From Sphingomonas sp. LY29 (GTDB lineage: Bacteria > Pseudomonadota > Alphaproteobacteria > Sphingomonadales > Sphingomonadaceae), in the NCBI RefSeq assembly GCF_035593985.1, contig NZ_CP141587.1:2230001-2294000 (forward strand): a stretch of 64,000 nt of DNA, written 5' to 3'. Below the pieces are notes generated by a model that saw nothing but the letters and a program-made list of their open reading frames with translations, did not search any database and had not been told where the DNA came from. Made by a program: the position numbers and the translations under genes. How positions within the stretch are numbered: the first letter of the stretch is position 1; every line of letters begins with the position of its first letter. This document shows, piece by piece, positions 39,075-49,434 of this stretch.

Positions 39075-39944
39075 ATGCGGATTTCGGTGGTCCTGCTGGC
39101 GATGGCCAGCCTGTTGGCGTGCAGTCCTGAACAATCCGGTGTGGCGAAGGCGGAGGCGGCCGAGGGGGCCGTCGTGCCCGCCGCGCTGACCTTCGAGGGA
39201 GCGGCGGCGCCGGGGCGGGCGGCGATGCTCGCGCACGGGGAGCGCCTGTCGCACATCGTCGGGTGCACCGGCTGTCACACCGCGACGCTCGAGGGCAAGC
39301 TGTTCAACGAGGACGCGCCCGAGCTTGGCAAGCTCTACGCGTCCAACCTGACCCGTGTGATGCCGACGATGAGCGACGCGCAGCTGGAAGCGCTGCTGCG
39401 CACCGGCAAGCATCCGACGCGCGGCGACATGTGGATCATGCCATCGGAAATTTTCCAGCGGTTGAGCGATGCCGACATGAAGGCGCTGATCGCGCACCTT
39501 CGCACGGTCAAGCCGAGCGGCGAGGCGACCCCGCCGCCGGCGTTGAGCGAACTGGCCCAGAAGCTGGTCGCCGACGGGAAGCTGAAACCGACGAGCGGGT
39601 ACATCGCCGAATATCGCGACAAGCTGCCCCCCGACCTGGGCGCGGACCATGCGTTCGGGCGCTACCTTGCCGGGGCGACCTGCGCCGAATGTCATGGCGC
39701 GGACCTGACCGGCAATCCCGAGTTCGGGCCGGGGATCGTGGTGCCCGACCTCGACATCGTCGGGACGTATTCGGACGCGGAGATGACGACGCTGCTGACC
39801 AAGGGCGTCGGCAAGACGCGCAAGGATCTGGGCCTGATGACGATCGTCGGCGAGAAGCATTTTGCGTATCTGACGCCGCGCGAGCGGAGTGCGCTGATCG
39901 CGTATTTGCGGGCGCGGGCGGAGCGGAAGGTGGCGGCGAGGTAG
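39075..39944 (+). CDS. dihaem cytochrome c lipoprotein
   Basis: From ATG 39075 (AGGGGAGAG upstream) the 289-residue protein has a lipoprotein signal with lipobox LLAC at residue 13-16, and two haem-binding motifs: CTGCH (64-68) and CAECH (203-207). Each is followed by a helical cytochrome c domain, with probable axial Met residues in MPTMSDAQLEALL/MWIMPSEIF for the first. It would be anchored to a membrane on the periplasmic side and pass electrons to an unknown partner. An ATG at 38955 would add a repeat-derived extension and is rejected. Confidence 0.88.
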   Translation: MRISVVLLAMASLLACSPEQSGVAKAEAAEGAVVPAALTFEGAAAPGRAAMLAHGERLSHIVGCTGCHTATLEGKLFNEDAPELGKLYASNLTRVMPTMSDAQLEALLRTGKHPTRGDMWIMPSEIFQRLSDADMKALIAHLRTVKPSGEATPPPALSELAQKLVADGKLKPTSGYIAEYRDKLPPDLGADHAFGRYLAGATCAECHGADLTGNPEFGPGIVVPDLDIVGTYSDAEMTTLLTKGVGKTRKDLGLMTIVGEKHFAYLTPRERSALIAYLRARAERKVAAR

Positions 39945-40083
39945 ATGTGGGGCGGGTAGCGTCACGGGAGTTATTCCCGTGACGTCAGACCTGTCCGCTT
40001 CGCGGCAGGCTGGCCGACCCGCGCCGACTCTCGCCTAGCGACGCTCGCTTCGCTCCGCTTTCGCTACGCTCGGCGGCTTGGGC

Positions 40084-42174
40084 TTACCAAATCTTCACTC
40101 GGTCTTCGGGCTTGAGGTAGAGCTTGTCGCCGGGCTGGACGTTGAACGCCTTGTACCAGGCGTCGAGGTTGCGGACGGTGAGCGCGCGGTACTGGCCCGG
40201 CGCGTGGCCGTCGGTGGCGATGCGGGCCTTCAGCGCTTCGTCGCGCATCTTGGTGGCCCATGCCTGCGCATTAGCGATGAAGAAACGCTGGTCGCCGGTC
40301 AGGCCGTCGAGGACGGGCAATTCCTTGCCGCCGAGCGACGCGCGATAGGCCTCGTAGGCGGCGGTCAGTCCGGCGACGTCGGCGATGTTTTCGCCCAGCG
40401 TCAGCTTGCCGTTGACGTTGACCCCGGGGAAAGGGGAGTAGGCGTCATATTGCCGCGCGAGCGCTTCGCCCGACTTGGTGAAGCGGGCGAAGTCGGTCGG
40501 GGTCCACCAGTTGCGCATGCGGCCGGTGGAATCGAACAGCGCGCCGTTGTTGTCGAAGCTGTGGCTGATCTCATGCCCGATCACGCCGCCGATCGCGCCA
40601 TAATTGTAGGCGGGATCGGCGCTGGGGTCGAAGAAGGGGCGGACGAGGATCGCGGCGGGGAAGTTGAGCGCGTTCTGCACCGGCAGGTTGACCGCGTTGA
40701 CCAGCTGCGGCGGCATCCACCATTCGGCGCGGTCCATCGGCTTGCCGATCTTGGCAATCTGCTGGCGGTAGTGGGCGAGTTCGGCCGCCTTGGCGTTGGC
40801 GTAGGCGTCGGTCGGGCTGATCGTGACCGACGAATAATCGGGCCAGGTGTCGGGATAGCCGACGCCGACGACGATCGTTTCGACCTTCTTGACCGCTTCC
40901 TGCTTGGTCGTCGGGGCCATCCAGTCGAGCCCGCGCACGCGCGCAGCGAAGGCGTTCTTGATGTTGTCGACCATGCCCTGAATTTCGGCCTTCGACGCGG
41001 CCGGGAAGTGTTTTTCGACATAGGCTTTGCCAAAGGCGCCTTCGAGCGCGGCCGATGCGGCGTTGAGAGCCTGCTTGTCGCGCGGACGCTGCTGCGGCGT
41101 GCCGTTGAGCGCGGTGCCGTTGAAGGCGAAGCTGGCGTCGCGGAAGGTGGCGGGAAGGACGTTGGCGCGCTGGTTGAGCGTGTGGAACGCCATCCAGTCC
41201 TTCCACGCGTCGAGCGGTTCGGAGCCGACGAGCGCGGCGAGGCGCGGAATGGCGGTGGCGTGATAGGCCTGGAACTTGGGCGCGTTGCCAAGCTGTGCCG
41301 CGCCGAGCAGCGCGGGCCAGTCGATGCCGGGGGCGGCCGCCTCCAGCTCAGCGCGAGTCCAGACGGTCGAGCCCTTGGCGAAATCCTCGCTCTCCGCGCG
41401 GTTGGCATGGGCGCGGGCGATCTTGGTTTCCAGATCGACGACGCGCTGCGCGGCGGCGGCGGCGTTGGGATTGCCCGCGGCGGCGAGGACCTTGGCGACG
41501 TAATCCTTATACTGGGTGCGAAGCGCGGCCTTGTCGGCGGCGGCGTCGAGATAATATTCGCGCTCGGGCAGGCCGAGCCCGCCCTGCATCAGGTAGGGCA
41601 GCGTTTCGCCCGGGGTGGTCAGGCCCTGCGTGACGAAGATCCCGAACAAATTTTCGGTCTGGTAATTGGTGGCGTTGAGCGGGTCGGTGTCGGCGCGCAG
41701 GCTCGACCCGATCGCCGCCGAGAGCGCGCGCTTGTCGGCGATGCGGGCGATGGCGTCGAGGTCGGCCTTGGCCGGCGCGATCCCGGCGCGGTCGATCGCG
41801 GCGGTGTCGAGATAGGCCTTGTAATAATTGGCGATGCGGCCCGCGTCGGTGTCCGCCGCGGCGTTGGACTTGAGCAGCCCGTCCATCAATTCGATGCTGT
41901 TCTTCTCGCGCTGCTGGTCGGCGATGAAGAAGCCGCCGACCGAGCTTCGATCGGCGGGGATCTGTGCGCTGCGCATCCAGCCGCCGTTGGCATAGGCATA
42001 GAAATCGTCGCCGGGCTTCACCGACTTGTCCATCGCGGCGAGGTCGATCCCGGCCTTGTCGCCGGGGGCCGCCTGCTCGGTCGCTTCGTTGCCGGCGGTG
42101 CTGGTGTTGCAGGCAGCGGTGGCAAGCGCGAGGGCGGCGCTGCCCAGCAGCGTGGCGATCATCTTGGTGCGCAT
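40084..42174 (-). CDS. M13-family metallopeptidase lipoprotein
   Basis: Read from ATG 42174 (AAGGAGAG upstream), this 696-residue enzyme is a PepO/neprilysin-type zinc peptidase. The HExxH motif (HEISH, residues 534-538, in [15 protein letters not shown]) and the third zinc ligand Glu595 in [15 protein letters not shown] are present. [10 protein letters not shown] and the substrate-binding [20 protein letters not shown] are typical of the family. The N-terminus is a lipoprotein signal (LALATAACN), so it probably works in the periplasm on small peptides. Two very long antisense frames across this gene are shadows of its high-GC third positions. Confidence 0.94.
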   Translation of the reverse strand: MRTKMIATLLGSAALALATAACNTSTAGNEATEQAAPGDKAGIDLAAMDKSVKPGDDFYAYANGGWMRSAQIPADRSSVGGFFIADQQREKNSIELMDGLLKSNAAADTDAGRIANYYKAYLDTAAIDRAGIAPAKADLDAIARIADKRALSAAIGSSLRADTDPLNATNYQTENLFGIFVTQGLTTPGETLPYLMQGGLGLPEREYYLDAAADKAALRTQYKDYVAKVLAAAGNPNAAAAAQRVVDLETKIARAHANRAESEDFAKGSTVWTRAELEAAAPGIDWPALLGAAQLGNAPKFQAYHATAIPRLAALVGSEPLDAWKDWMAFHTLNQRANVLPATFRDASFAFNGTALNGTPQQRPRDKQALNAASAALEGAFGKAYVEKHFPAASKAEIQGMVDNIKNAFAARVRGLDWMAPTTKQEAVKKVETIVVGVGYPDTWPDYSSVTISPTDAYANAKAAELAHYRQQIAKIGKPMDRAEWWMPPQLVNAVNLPVQNALNFPAAILVRPFFDPSADPAYNYGAIGGVIGHEISHSFDNNGALFDSTGRMRNWWTPTDFARFTKSGEALARQYDAYSPFPGVNVNGKLTLGENIADVAGLTAAYEAYRASLGGKELPVLDGLTGDQRFFIANAQAWATKMRDEALKARIATDGHAPGQYRALTVRNLDAWYKAFNVQPGDKLYLKPEDRVKIW

Positions 42175-42287
42175 CTTACTCTCCTTGGTCGCGGCGAGCC
42201 TTGTCCCGGTCCACCGCTTTGCAAGACGCATCGGGGACGCTAGGCGCTGAATGCACGTCAGTTTCGACGAACGGGGATGGAAACCGG

Positions 42288-43889
42288 ATGAGCGCAGCGC
42301 GCATCGACAGCAAGATCGACCTTTCGAGCGACGAATCGAAGGCGCGTGCGGCGCATAATCGCGCGTTGGCGAAGCAGCTTCGCGCCGACGTCGCCAAGGC
42401 GGCGCTGGGCGGAAACGAGAAGAGCCGCGACCGGCACGTGTCGCGCGGCAAGCTGCTTCCCCGTGACCGCGTCGAGCGGCTGCTCGATCCGGGCTCGCCA
42501 TTCCTGGAGATCGGGCAATTGGCGGCGGGCGACCTGTACGACGGCGAAGTGCCGGGCGCGGGGATGATCGCGGGCATCGGGCGCGTGTCGGGGCGGCAGG
42601 CGATGATCGTCGCCAACGACGCCACGGTGAAGGGCGGCACCTACTATCCGATGACGGTGAAGAAGCATCTTCGCGCGCAGGAAATCGCGGAGGCAAACCG
42701 CCTGCCGTGTATCTACCTGGTCGACAGCGGCGGGGCCAATCTGCCGCACCAGGCGGAGGTCTTTCCCGACCGCGACCACTTCGGGCGAATCTTCTTTAAC
42801 CAGGCGCAGATGTCGTCGAAGGGCATTGCCCAGATCGCGTGCGTGATGGGCAGCTGCACCGCGGGTGGGGCCTATGTCCCCGCGATGAGCGACGAGAGCG
42901 TGATCGTGCGCGAGCAGGGAACGATCTTCCTGGCCGGACCGCCGCTGGTGAAGGCCGCGACGGGCGAGGAAATCAGCGCCGAGGATCTGGGCGGCGGCGA
43001 CCTTCATGCGCGGCGCAGCGGCGTGGTCGATCACCTGGCCGAAAATGACGAACATGCGCTGACGATCGTGCGCGACATCGTGTCGCATCTGGGCGGCGAA
43101 GCGGGCGCGGGAATCGAGCTGCGCGAGCCGCGGCCGCCCGCGTATGACGCGGAAGATCTCTACTCGATCATTCCCGAGGACGTGCGCGCGCCGTACGACG
43201 TGCACGAGATTATCGCGCGCCTGGTCGACAGCAGCGAGTTCCATGAGTTCAAAGCGCTGTACGGGACGAGCCTGGTGTGCGGCTTTGCGCATATCTGGGG
43301 GATGCCGGTCGCGATCCTGGCGAACAATGGCGTGCTGTTCAGCGAGAGCGCGGTCAAGGGCGCGCACTTCATCGAGCTGGCGTGCCAGCGGCGGATCCCG
43401 TTGCTGTTCCTGCAGAACATCTCGGGCTTCATGGTCGGCGGAAAGTATGAGGCCGAGGGCATCGCCAAACATGGCGCCAAGCTGGTCACCGCGGTCGCGA
43501 CCGCGAGCGTGCCCAAGGTGACGGTGCTGATCGGCGGGAGCTTCGGCGCGGGCAATTACGGCATGTGCGGGCGCGCCTATAGTCCGCGCTTCCTGTTCAC
43601 CTGGCCGAACAGCCGCATCAGCGTGATGGGCGGCGAGCAGGCGGCGTCGGTGCTGGCGACGGTGCACCGCGACGCCGACGGCTGGACGCCCCAGCAGGCG
43701 GAGGCGTTCAAGCAACCGATCCGCGACGATTATGAAGCGCAGGGCAATCCGTGGCACGCGACTGCGCGGCTGTGGGACGACGGCATCATCGATCCCGCGC
43801 AGACGCGCGACGTGCTGGGGCTGGCGTTCGCGGCGTGCCTCAACGCCCCGATCCCCGAACGGCCGTCGTTCGGCATTTTCAGGATGTAG
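42288..43889 (+). CDS. methylcrotonyl-CoA carboxylase, carboxyltransferase (beta) subunit
   Basis: From ATG 42288 the protein is 533 residues, the usual length for MCC beta subunits. It has the paired crotonase-like domains: [40 protein letters not shown] (N half) and [40 protein letters not shown] (C half), the biotin and acyl-CoA binding signatures of this family. It moves the carboxyl group from biotin to 3-methylcrotonyl-CoA in leucine degradation. It is followed by bioB, an acyltransferase and the biotin carboxylase subunit, all in one direction. It is often called liuB or mccB. Confidence 0.94.
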   Translation: MSAARIDSKIDLSSDESKARAAHNRALAKQLRADVAKAALGGNEKSRDRHVSRGKLLPRDRVERLLDPGSPFLEIGQLAAGDLYDGEVPGAGMIAGIGRVSGRQAMIVANDATVKGGTYYPMTVKKHLRAQEIAEANRLPCIYLVDSGGANLPHQAEVFPDRDHFGRIFFNQAQMSSKGIAQIACVMGSCTAGGAYVPAMSDESVIVREQGTIFLAGPPLVKAATGEEISAEDLGGGDLHARRSGVVDHLAENDEHALTIVRDIVSHLGGEAGAGIELREPRPPAYDAEDLYSIIPEDVRAPYDVHEIIARLVDSSEFHEFKALYGTSLVCGFAHIWGMPVAILANNGVLFSESAVKGAHFIELACQRRIPLLFLQNISGFMVGGKYEAEGIAKHGAKLVTAVATASVPKVTVLIGGSFGAGNYGMCGRAYSPRFLFTWPNSRISVMGGEQAASVLATVHRDADGWTPQQAEAFKQPIRDDYEAQGNPWHATARLWDDGIIDPAQTRDVLGLAFAACLNAPIPERPSFGIFRM

Positions 43890-43900
43890 TTGAACATAAA

Positions 43901-44887
43901 ATGATCCGTACCGATTGGACTCGCGACGAGATCGCGGCGCTCTTCGACCTGCCGTTTCCCGAGCTCGTGTTTCGGGCCGCCGAAGCGCACCGCGCGCACC
44001 ATGCCGCCGGAGAGGTGCAGCTTTGCACCTTGCTGTCGATCAAGACCGGCGGTTGCCCTGAAGACTGCGGCTATTGTTCGCAATCGGTGCATGCCGACAG
44101 CGGGTTGAAGGCCGAGAAATTGATGGATGTCGACGCGGTGCTCGCCGCGGCGGCGGAGGCCAAGGCGGCGGGGTCGCAGCGCTTCTGCATGGGGGCGGCG
44201 TGGCGTGAGCCGAAGGACCGCGACATGGACAAGGTCTGCGCGATGGTTGCTGGCGTCAAGGCGATGGGGCTGGAAACCTGTATGACGCTGGGCATGCTGA
44301 CGCCGTCGCAGGCCGCTTCGCTGAAGGATGCCGGCCTCGATTACTACAATCACAACATCGATACCTCGCCCGAACATTATGGCGACATCATCACCACGCG
44401 CACCTTTTCCGAACGGCTCGATACGCTTGAGGAAGTGCGGTGCGCGGGGATCAGCGTGTGCTGCGGCGGGATCGTCGGGATGGGCGAGACTCGCAGCGAT
44501 CGCGTCGGGTTCATCCATGCGCTGGCCACGCTTCCGCGCCACCCCGAAAGCGTGCCGGTCAATGCGCTGGTTCCGGTCAAGGGGACGGTGCTTGGCGACA
44601 TGTTCGCGGGCGAGCGACTGATCGACGACATCGAGTTCGTGCGCACCGTCGCGGTCGCGCGAATCACGATGCCGCGAAGCATGGTCCGATTGTCGGCGGG
44701 GCGCGAAAGCATGAGCGAGGCGACGCAGGCGTTGTGCTTCATGGCGGGCGCCAATTCGATCTTTACCGGCGACAAGCTGCTGACCACCGCCAATGCCGGG
44801 GACAGCAAGGACGCGGCCCTGTTTGCGAAGCTGGGCCTGGTGCCGATGAGCGCCGAGGAACCGATGCGCAGCGCGGTCGCGGCGTGA
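43901..44887 (+). CDS. bioB: biotin synthase
   Basis: The 328-residue radical-SAM enzyme has the CxxxCxxC motif CPEDCGYC (Cys52, 56, 59) for the 4Fe-4S cluster, followed by [16 protein letters not shown], which helps hold the second (sulphur donor) cluster, and the typical [20 protein letters not shown] and LVPVKGTVL segments. It inserts sulphur into dethiobiotin. Its position 11 bases after MCC beta and before MCC alpha couples biotin supply to a biotin-dependent enzyme. ATG 43901 lacks a clear Shine-Dalgarno. No other bio genes are nearby. Confidence 0.95.
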   Translation: MIRTDWTRDEIAALFDLPFPELVFRAAEAHRAHHAAGEVQLCTLLSIKTGGCPEDCGYCSQSVHADSGLKAEKLMDVDAVLAAAAEAKAAGSQRFCMGAAWREPKDRDMDKVCAMVAGVKAMGLETCMTLGMLTPSQAASLKDAGLDYYNHNIDTSPEHYGDIITTRTFSERLDTLEEVRCAGISVCCGGIVGMGETRSDRVGFIHALATLPRHPESVPVNALVPVKGTVLGDMFAGERLIDDIEFVRTVAVARITMPRSMVRLSAGRESMSEATQALCFMAGANSIFTGDKLLTTANAGDSKDAALFAKLGLVPMSAEEPMRSAVAA

Positions 44888-44915
44888 TGCGCGAGACCCC
44901 GGGCGGCTTCCTCTG

Positions 44916-45548
44916 GTGAGAACGCCGTCGCTCGTTTCCCGATTGGTGCGGTGGGTCCTCGTCGGCCTGTTCAAGCGGCGCGGGTGGCGAGTGAGCGGCC
45001 CCAAGCCGACCGCGCCGAAGTTCGTCTTCGTCGGGGCACCGCATACGTCGAACTGGGACTTTGCCATCTTCCTCGGCGTGACCGACGCGCTTGGCGTCCG
45101 TCCCAGTTTCACCGGCAAGCGGAGCCTGTTCCGCTGGCCGATGCGGCGCTTCATGTTGGACATGGGCGGCATTCCCGTCGACCGGTCCAAGCGCGCGAAG
45201 TTCGTCGAGCATGTCGTCGCCGAATTCGATCGCCGCGATGAGCTTGCACTAGTCATCGCACCCGAGGGGACGCGCACGTCGGACGGGCAGTGGCGATCGG
45301 GTTTCTACCATATCGCGATGGGGGCGGGGGTGCCGATCGTGCCGGCCTGGGTCAATCGCGCGCGGCGGCGCGGGATGATCGGCCCGGCGATCATGCCGAC
45401 GGGCGACTATCGCGCCGACCTTGCGAAGCTGGCGGCTTTCTATCGGTCGATGGAGCCCGACAATCCGCGCTTCAAGAGGATCGAGGACGGCATTGCCGCC
45501 GCCGATCTTTCCAAGGCGGCCCCCGACACGCTAGGCGGTCAGCCATGA
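44916..45548 (+). CDS. 1-acyl-glycerol-3-phosphate acyltransferase-like protein
   Basis: The 210-residue protein has the acyltransferase motifs HTSNWD (HX4D, 43-48), the GGIPVDRSKR region, and PEGTRTSDG (about 115-123). It starts at GTG 44916. It belongs to the PlsC-like family, without a clear membrane span except near the N-terminus (LVRWVLVGLF). It may make phosphatidic acid or a related lipid. It lies between bioB and the MCC alpha gene and overlaps the latter by 4 bases, so its expression is tied to the leucine-degradation operon. The reason is unclear. Confidence 0.88.
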   Translation: MRTPSLVSRLVRWVLVGLFKRRGWRVSGPKPTAPKFVFVGAPHTSNWDFAIFLGVTDALGVRPSFTGKRSLFRWPMRRFMLDMGGIPVDRSKRAKFVEHVVAEFDRRDELALVIAPEGTRTSDGQWRSGFYHIAMGAGVPIVPAWVNRARRRGMIGPAIMPTGDYRADLAKLAAFYRSMEPDNPRFKRIEDGIAAADLSKAAPDTLGGQP

Positions 45549-47437
45549 TCACTTCCCTGCTTATCGCCAACCGCGGCGAGATCGCCTGCCGCATCATTCG
45601 CACCGCGCGTGACATGGGGATCCGCACCGTCGCGGTCTATTCGGACGCGGACGCGAACGCGCTGCATGTCCGCATGGCCGACGAGGCGGTCCACATCGGC
45701 CCGTCGCCGGCGCGCGAATCCTATCTGGTCGGCGACAAGATCATTGCCGCGGCCAAATCGTCCGGGGCCGAGGCGATCCACCCGGGATATGGCTTCCTCA
45801 GCGAAAATGCCGAGTTCGCGCAGGCCGTGATCGACGCCGGACTGGTGTGGGTCGGGCCGAAGCCCGCGAGCATCACCGCGATGGGGCTGAAGGACGCCGC
45901 CAAGACGCTGATGGCGGCGGCGGGCGTGCCGGTGACGCCGGGCTACATGGGCGAAGACCAGACGCCCGAGCGGCTGCAGCGCGAGGCCGATGGGATTGGT
46001 TATCCAGTGCTGATCAAGGCGGTCGCGGGCGGCGGCGGCAAGGGCATGCGCAAGGTCGATGCCGCGGCCGATTTCCTAGACGCGCTGGAAAGCTGTCAGC
46101 GCGAGGCGGCGAGCAGCTTCGGCAACGACGTCGTGCTGATCGAAAAATGGATCGAGAGCCCGCGCCATATCGAGGTCCAGGTGTTCGGCGATGCCCATGG
46201 CAATGTCGTCCACCTGTTCGAACGCGATTGCTCGCTGCAGCGGCGCCACCAGAAGGTGATCGAGGAAGCGCCCGCGCCGGGCATGGACGAAGCGACGCGC
46301 GCGGCGGTGTGCGGGGCCGCGGTCAAGGCGGCGCAGGCAGTCGACTACGAGGGCGCGGGGACGATCGAATTCATCGCCGACGCGAGCGACGGGCTTCGCG
46401 CCGACCGCATCTGGTTCATGGAGATGAACACCCGGCTTCAGGTCGAGCATCCGGTGACCGAGGAAATCACCGGGGTCGACTTGGTCGAGTGGCAATTGCG
46501 CGTGGCGAGCGGCGAGCCGCTGCCGAAGAGGCAGGACGAGCTGACCATCGACGGCTGGGCGATCGAGGCGCGGCTGTATGCGGAGGATCCGGCGAAGGGC
46601 TTCCTTCCGAGCGTCGGCACGCTCGAGCATTTCGACCTTGGCGACGAGGGCGACGACTTCTGGGGCCGGGTCGAAACCGGGGTCGAGGAAGGCGATGAGG
46701 TTTCGCCGTTCTACGATCCGATGATCGCCAAGCTGATCGCGCACGGCGACGACCGCGACGAGGCGATCGCGGGCCTGGTCGACATTCTCGACGAGATCGA
46801 AGTGTGGCCGGTGCGGACCAACGCGGGCTTCCTGTTCAACGCCTTGCTGCATCCCGATTTCCAGGATGCGACGATCGACACCGGCTTCATCGCGCGCGAA
46901 AGCGACTCGCTGGTGCCCGATGCCGAGCCTGATGACGCCGTCTGGCGCGGGGCGGCCGCGGTGGCGCTTGCCGAGGATGAGGACGAGCCCGGCTTTGGCG
47001 AGTTGGCGGGCTTCCGCCTCAACGGTGCGCGCAACGCGTCGGTGGCATTGGGGCAGGGCGGCAAATTCCGCACGATCGCGCTCGACGACGAGGGCGAGGT
47101 CGCCCCGGTCGCGGGCTTCCGCGACGAAGAGCGCGTGGTCGTCTTCCTCGAAGGGCAGGCTTTTGCGTTCGACCGTTCGGCGCGCGGATCGGTCGGCGCG
47201 GCGGCGGGCGATGGCGCGATCCTGTCGCCGATGCCGGGCAAGGTGACCTCGGTCGAAGTGGCCGCGGGCGACGCAGTGACCAAGGGTCAGCGGCTGCTGA
47301 CGCTGGAAGCGATGAAGATGGAGCATGGGCTGACCGCGCCGTTTGACGGAGTGGTCGCCGAACTCAATGCAAGTGCAGGCGCGCAGGTCGCGGTCGACGC
47401 GCTGCTGGTGAAAATCGAAAAGAAGGAAGCATCATGA
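45545..47437 (+). CDS. methylcrotonyl-CoA carboxylase, biotin carboxylase/carrier (alpha) subunit
   Basis: From ATG 45545 the protein has 630 residues. The biotin carboxylase part opens SLLIANRGEIACRIIRTARD, has the ATP-grasp Gly-rich loop AVAGGGGKGMRKVD, the HQKVIEEAPAPG segment, and EMNTRLQVEHPVTEEITGVD. The C-terminus carries the biotinyl domain with Lys in LTLEAMKMEHGLTAP. A middle BT-like region joins the two. This is the alpha subunit of an acyl-CoA carboxylase; with the beta subunit and isovaleryl-CoA dehydrogenase nearby, 3-methylcrotonyl-CoA is the likeliest substrate. It overlaps both neighbours by 4 bases. Confidence 0.94.
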   Translation: MITSLLIANRGEIACRIIRTARDMGIRTVAVYSDADANALHVRMADEAVHIGPSPARESYLVGDKIIAAAKSSGAEAIHPGYGFLSENAEFAQAVIDAGLVWVGPKPASITAMGLKDAAKTLMAAAGVPVTPGYMGEDQTPERLQREADGIGYPVLIKAVAGGGGKGMRKVDAAADFLDALESCQREAASSFGNDVVLIEKWIESPRHIEVQVFGDAHGNVVHLFERDCSLQRRHQKVIEEAPAPGMDEATRAAVCGAAVKAAQAVDYEGAGTIEFIADASDGLRADRIWFMEMNTRLQVEHPVTEEITGVDLVEWQLRVASGEPLPKRQDELTIDGWAIEARLYAEDPAKGFLPSVGTLEHFDLGDEGDDFWGRVETGVEEGDEVSPFYDPMIAKLIAHGDDRDEAIAGLVDILDEIEVWPVRTNAGFLFNALLHPDFQDATIDTGFIARESDSLVPDAEPDDAVWRGAAAVALAEDEDEPGFGELAGFRLNGARNASVALGQGGKFRTIALDDEGEVAPVAGFRDEERVVVFLEGQAFAFDRSARGSVGAAAGDGAILSPMPGKVTSVEVAAGDAVTKGQRLLTLEAMKMEHGLTAPFDGVVAELNASAGAQVAVDALLVKIEKKEAS

Positions 47438-48213
47438 AGATCGACGGAACAGCGGCAGTCGTCACCGGCGGCGCATCGGGACTGGGCGAAGCGACCGCGC
47501 GGGCGCTGGCGGCGAAGGGCGCCAAGGTCGCCATCTTTGACCGGGATTCCGAGCGCGGCGAAAGGGTCGCTGGTGAGATCGGCGGGGTATTCTGCGAAGT
47601 CGACGTGACCAGCGACGACAAGGTCGCGGCGGCGTTCGAAAAGGCGCGCGCCGCGCACGGGCAGGAGCGGATCCTGGTCAACTGCGCGGGTGTCGCCAAC
47701 GCGGTCAAGACGGTCGGCAAGGACAAGGCGACGGGGGAGCTGAAGCGTTATCCGATGCACCAGTTCGAACTGGCGATTGGGATCAACCTGGTCGGCACCT
47801 TCCGGTGCATCAGCCATTCGGCGTACGGAATGGTCGCGAGTGAGCCGATGGACGACGGCGAGCGCGGGGTGATCATCAACACCGCCTCGGTCGCGGCCGA
47901 GGATGGGCAGATCGGGCAGGCGGCCTATTCGGCATCGAAGGGCGGCGTGCTGGCGATGGCGCTGCCGATCGCGCGCGACCTGATGAACGACGGCGTTCGC
48001 GTGAACACGATCCTGCCCGGCATCTTCAAGACGCCGATGATGGCGATGATGCCGCAGAATGTTCAGGACGCGCTGGCGGCGCAGGTGCCCTTCCCGAAGC
48101 GGCTCGGCACCGCGGAGGAATATGGCAAGCTGGCGGTGTTCATCGTCGAGAATGTCTACCTCAACGCCGAGAGCATTCGCCTGGACGGCGGCATCCGGAT
48201 GGCGCCGCGTTGA
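47434..48213 (+). CDS. short-chain dehydrogenase (3-hydroxyacyl-CoA dehydrogenase type 2-like)
   Basis: The 259-residue SDR protein has the NAD-binding TGGASGLGEA (residues 11-20), NCAG (84-87, NNAG equivalent), and catalytic YSASK (Tyr165, Lys169). The insert around GKDKATGELKRYPMHQFELA and the ending LNAESIRLDGGIRMAPR resemble HSD17B10-like enzymes, which oxidise 2-methyl-3-hydroxybutyryl-CoA in isoleucine degradation. It overlaps the MCC alpha gene by 4 bases, which supports a role in branched-chain acyl-CoA catabolism. The exact substrate is inferred. Confidence 0.87.
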   Translation: MKIDGTAAVVTGGASGLGEATARALAAKGAKVAIFDRDSERGERVAGEIGGVFCEVDVTSDDKVAAAFEKARAAHGQERILVNCAGVANAVKTVGKDKATGELKRYPMHQFELAIGINLVGTFRCISHSAYGMVASEPMDDGERGVIINTASVAAEDGQIGQAAYSASKGGVLAMALPIARDLMNDGVRVNTILPGIFKTPMMAMMPQNVQDALAAQVPFPKRLGTAEEYGKLAVFIVENVYLNAESIRLDGGIRMAPR

Positions 48214-49040
48214 TCGAAAACGAAGCCCAGTTGCTCGAAGCCCTGGTCGTCGCCTCGCGCGCGGCCGGGGCCGAGATATTGAAGCTGGTCGCGGCAGGTT
48301 TCGAGGTCGAGACCAAGTCCGACCTGTCGCCGGTGACGGTTTGCGATCGCGCGGCGGAGGCGGTCATACTCGACGCGCTGGCCAAAGCGGCACCGGGCGT
48401 TCCGGTGATCGCGGAGGAGGAAGTCGCCGAGGGGCGGATTCCGAGCCATGGCGATACTTATTTCCTGGTCGATCCGCTTGACGGGACGAAGGAATTCGTC
48501 CGCGGCGGCGATGATTACACGGTCAATATCGGGTTGATCGTGGGCGGCACGCCTCGGCTTGGCGTGGTCTACCAGCCCGCGACCGACCGCCTGTGGGGCG
48601 GAGTCGTCGGCGGCGGGGCGTTCGTCGAGGATTCGGCCGGGCGTCATCCGATCCGAACGCGCGAACTGGGCGAGGAACGCGACGCGGTCGCGTCCAAGTC
48701 GCACTTCAACCAAGCGACCGCCGACTATCTGGAGCAGGCGGTCGGCGCCTGCGGGCACGTGTCGGTCGGATCGAGCCTTAAGTTCTGCATCGTCGCGGAA
48801 GGCAAGGCGGACATCTATCCGCGGCTGTCGCCCACCAGCGAGTGGGACACGGCGGCGGGTCATGCGATCCTGCTGGCCGCGGGCGGGCGCGTCGACGGGA
48901 CCGATGGGTCGCCGCTGGCCTATGGAAAGACAGCGTTCCTCAATCGCGGATTCTGCGCGACGGCGGGATGGGAAGCGCCCGCGATCGGGCCCTATCTGGA
49001 AATGTTCGGCGGCGGCGGCGACCTGCCGCAGGGCGTCTAA
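48210..49040 (+). CDS. cysQ: 3'(2'),5'-bisphosphate nucleotidase (CysQ-like)
   Basis: The 276-residue protein starts at TTG 48210, overlapping the dehydrogenase stop. It belongs to the inositol monophosphatase superfamily: metal-binding DPLDGTKEF (Asp88, Asp91) after the EEE-type site (IAEEEVAEG, 68-76), and WDTAAGHAILLAAGG near the C-terminus. The KEFVRGGDDYTVNIGLI segment is typical of CysQ, which removes phosphate from PAP formed in sulphate assimilation. It is coupled to the upstream operon, though its function is not obviously related. Confidence 0.87.
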   Translation: MIENEAQLLEALVVASRAAGAEILKLVAAGFEVETKSDLSPVTVCDRAAEAVILDALAKAAPGVPVIAEEEVAEGRIPSHGDTYFLVDPLDGTKEFVRGGDDYTVNIGLIVGGTPRLGVVYQPATDRLWGGVVGGGAFVEDSAGRHPIRTRELGEERDAVASKSHFNQATADYLEQAVGACGHVSVGSSLKFCIVAEGKADIYPRLSPTSEWDTAAGHAILLAAGGRVDGTDGSPLAYGKTAFLNRGFCATAGWEAPAIGPYLEMFGGGGDLPQGV

Positions 49041-49046
49041 GCCACG

Positions 49047-49298
49047 CTAACCCGGAAGGTCCGGAAACGGACCGATCGCGACCCCAAGCGCTTCTTCCAG
49101 GATGGAGCGTTCGACGCGGCCGCGGCGCAGCTGCTCGAGCTCGTCGATCACCGCGTCGATGCGATCCTTCATCGAATGCGTTTCCGCGTCGCCGCCGAGG
49201 CCGGCCGCAAGGCGGCGCGCCTCGTCCAGCGCGTCGGCGAGGTCCGACAGCCAACGGGATCGGGCAAGGCTGTAGGGGGATGGCGGGGGCATCAGCAT
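49047..49298 (-). CDS. small helical protein of unknown function
   Basis: The 83-residue protein read from ATG 49298 is helical and charged (ARSRWLSDLADALDEARRLA ... DRIDAVIDELEQLRRGRVER). It looks like a small coiled-coil or regulatory protein; similar ones accompany regulators in sphingomonads. A start at 49292 is equally possible. It lies tail to tail with cysQ and divergent from the MarR-like gene. A GGTCCG-GAAA-CGGACC hairpin sits at its 3' end (49061-49076). Confidence 0.65.
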   Translation of the reverse strand: MLMPPPSPYSLARSRWLSDLADALDEARRLAAGLGGDAETHSMKDRIDAVIDELEQLRRGRVERSILEEALGVAIGPFPDLPG

Positions 49299-49434
49299 GT
49301 CGTCCTGCCTAGTCGCCGACGGTAACTGCGAGGTGGAGAATATCTCCATTGCGGTGCCGTTTCGGGCTGACATTCCTCCGCATTCGTGGCTAATCGGTCC
49401 TGCTCGGTCCCACATGTCACGGAAATGGTGTGAT

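Noticed and set aside
40078..42243. 721-codon open frame on the plus strand
   Set aside because: It is antisense to the M13 peptidase gene, which has complete motifs; the product is Arg/Gly/Val-rich as expected from GC-rich antisense text.
42258..43757. 499-codon minus-strand frame
   Set aside because: Shadow of the carboxyltransferase gene, whose motifs are clear; the product is His/Arg-rich.
46076..47326. 416-codon minus-strand frame
   Set aside because: Shadow of the biotin carboxylase subunit gene.
48059..48481. Plus-strand 140-codon frame spanning the dehydrogenase-cysQ junction
   Set aside because: Arg/Ser-rich text out of frame with two well-supported genes.
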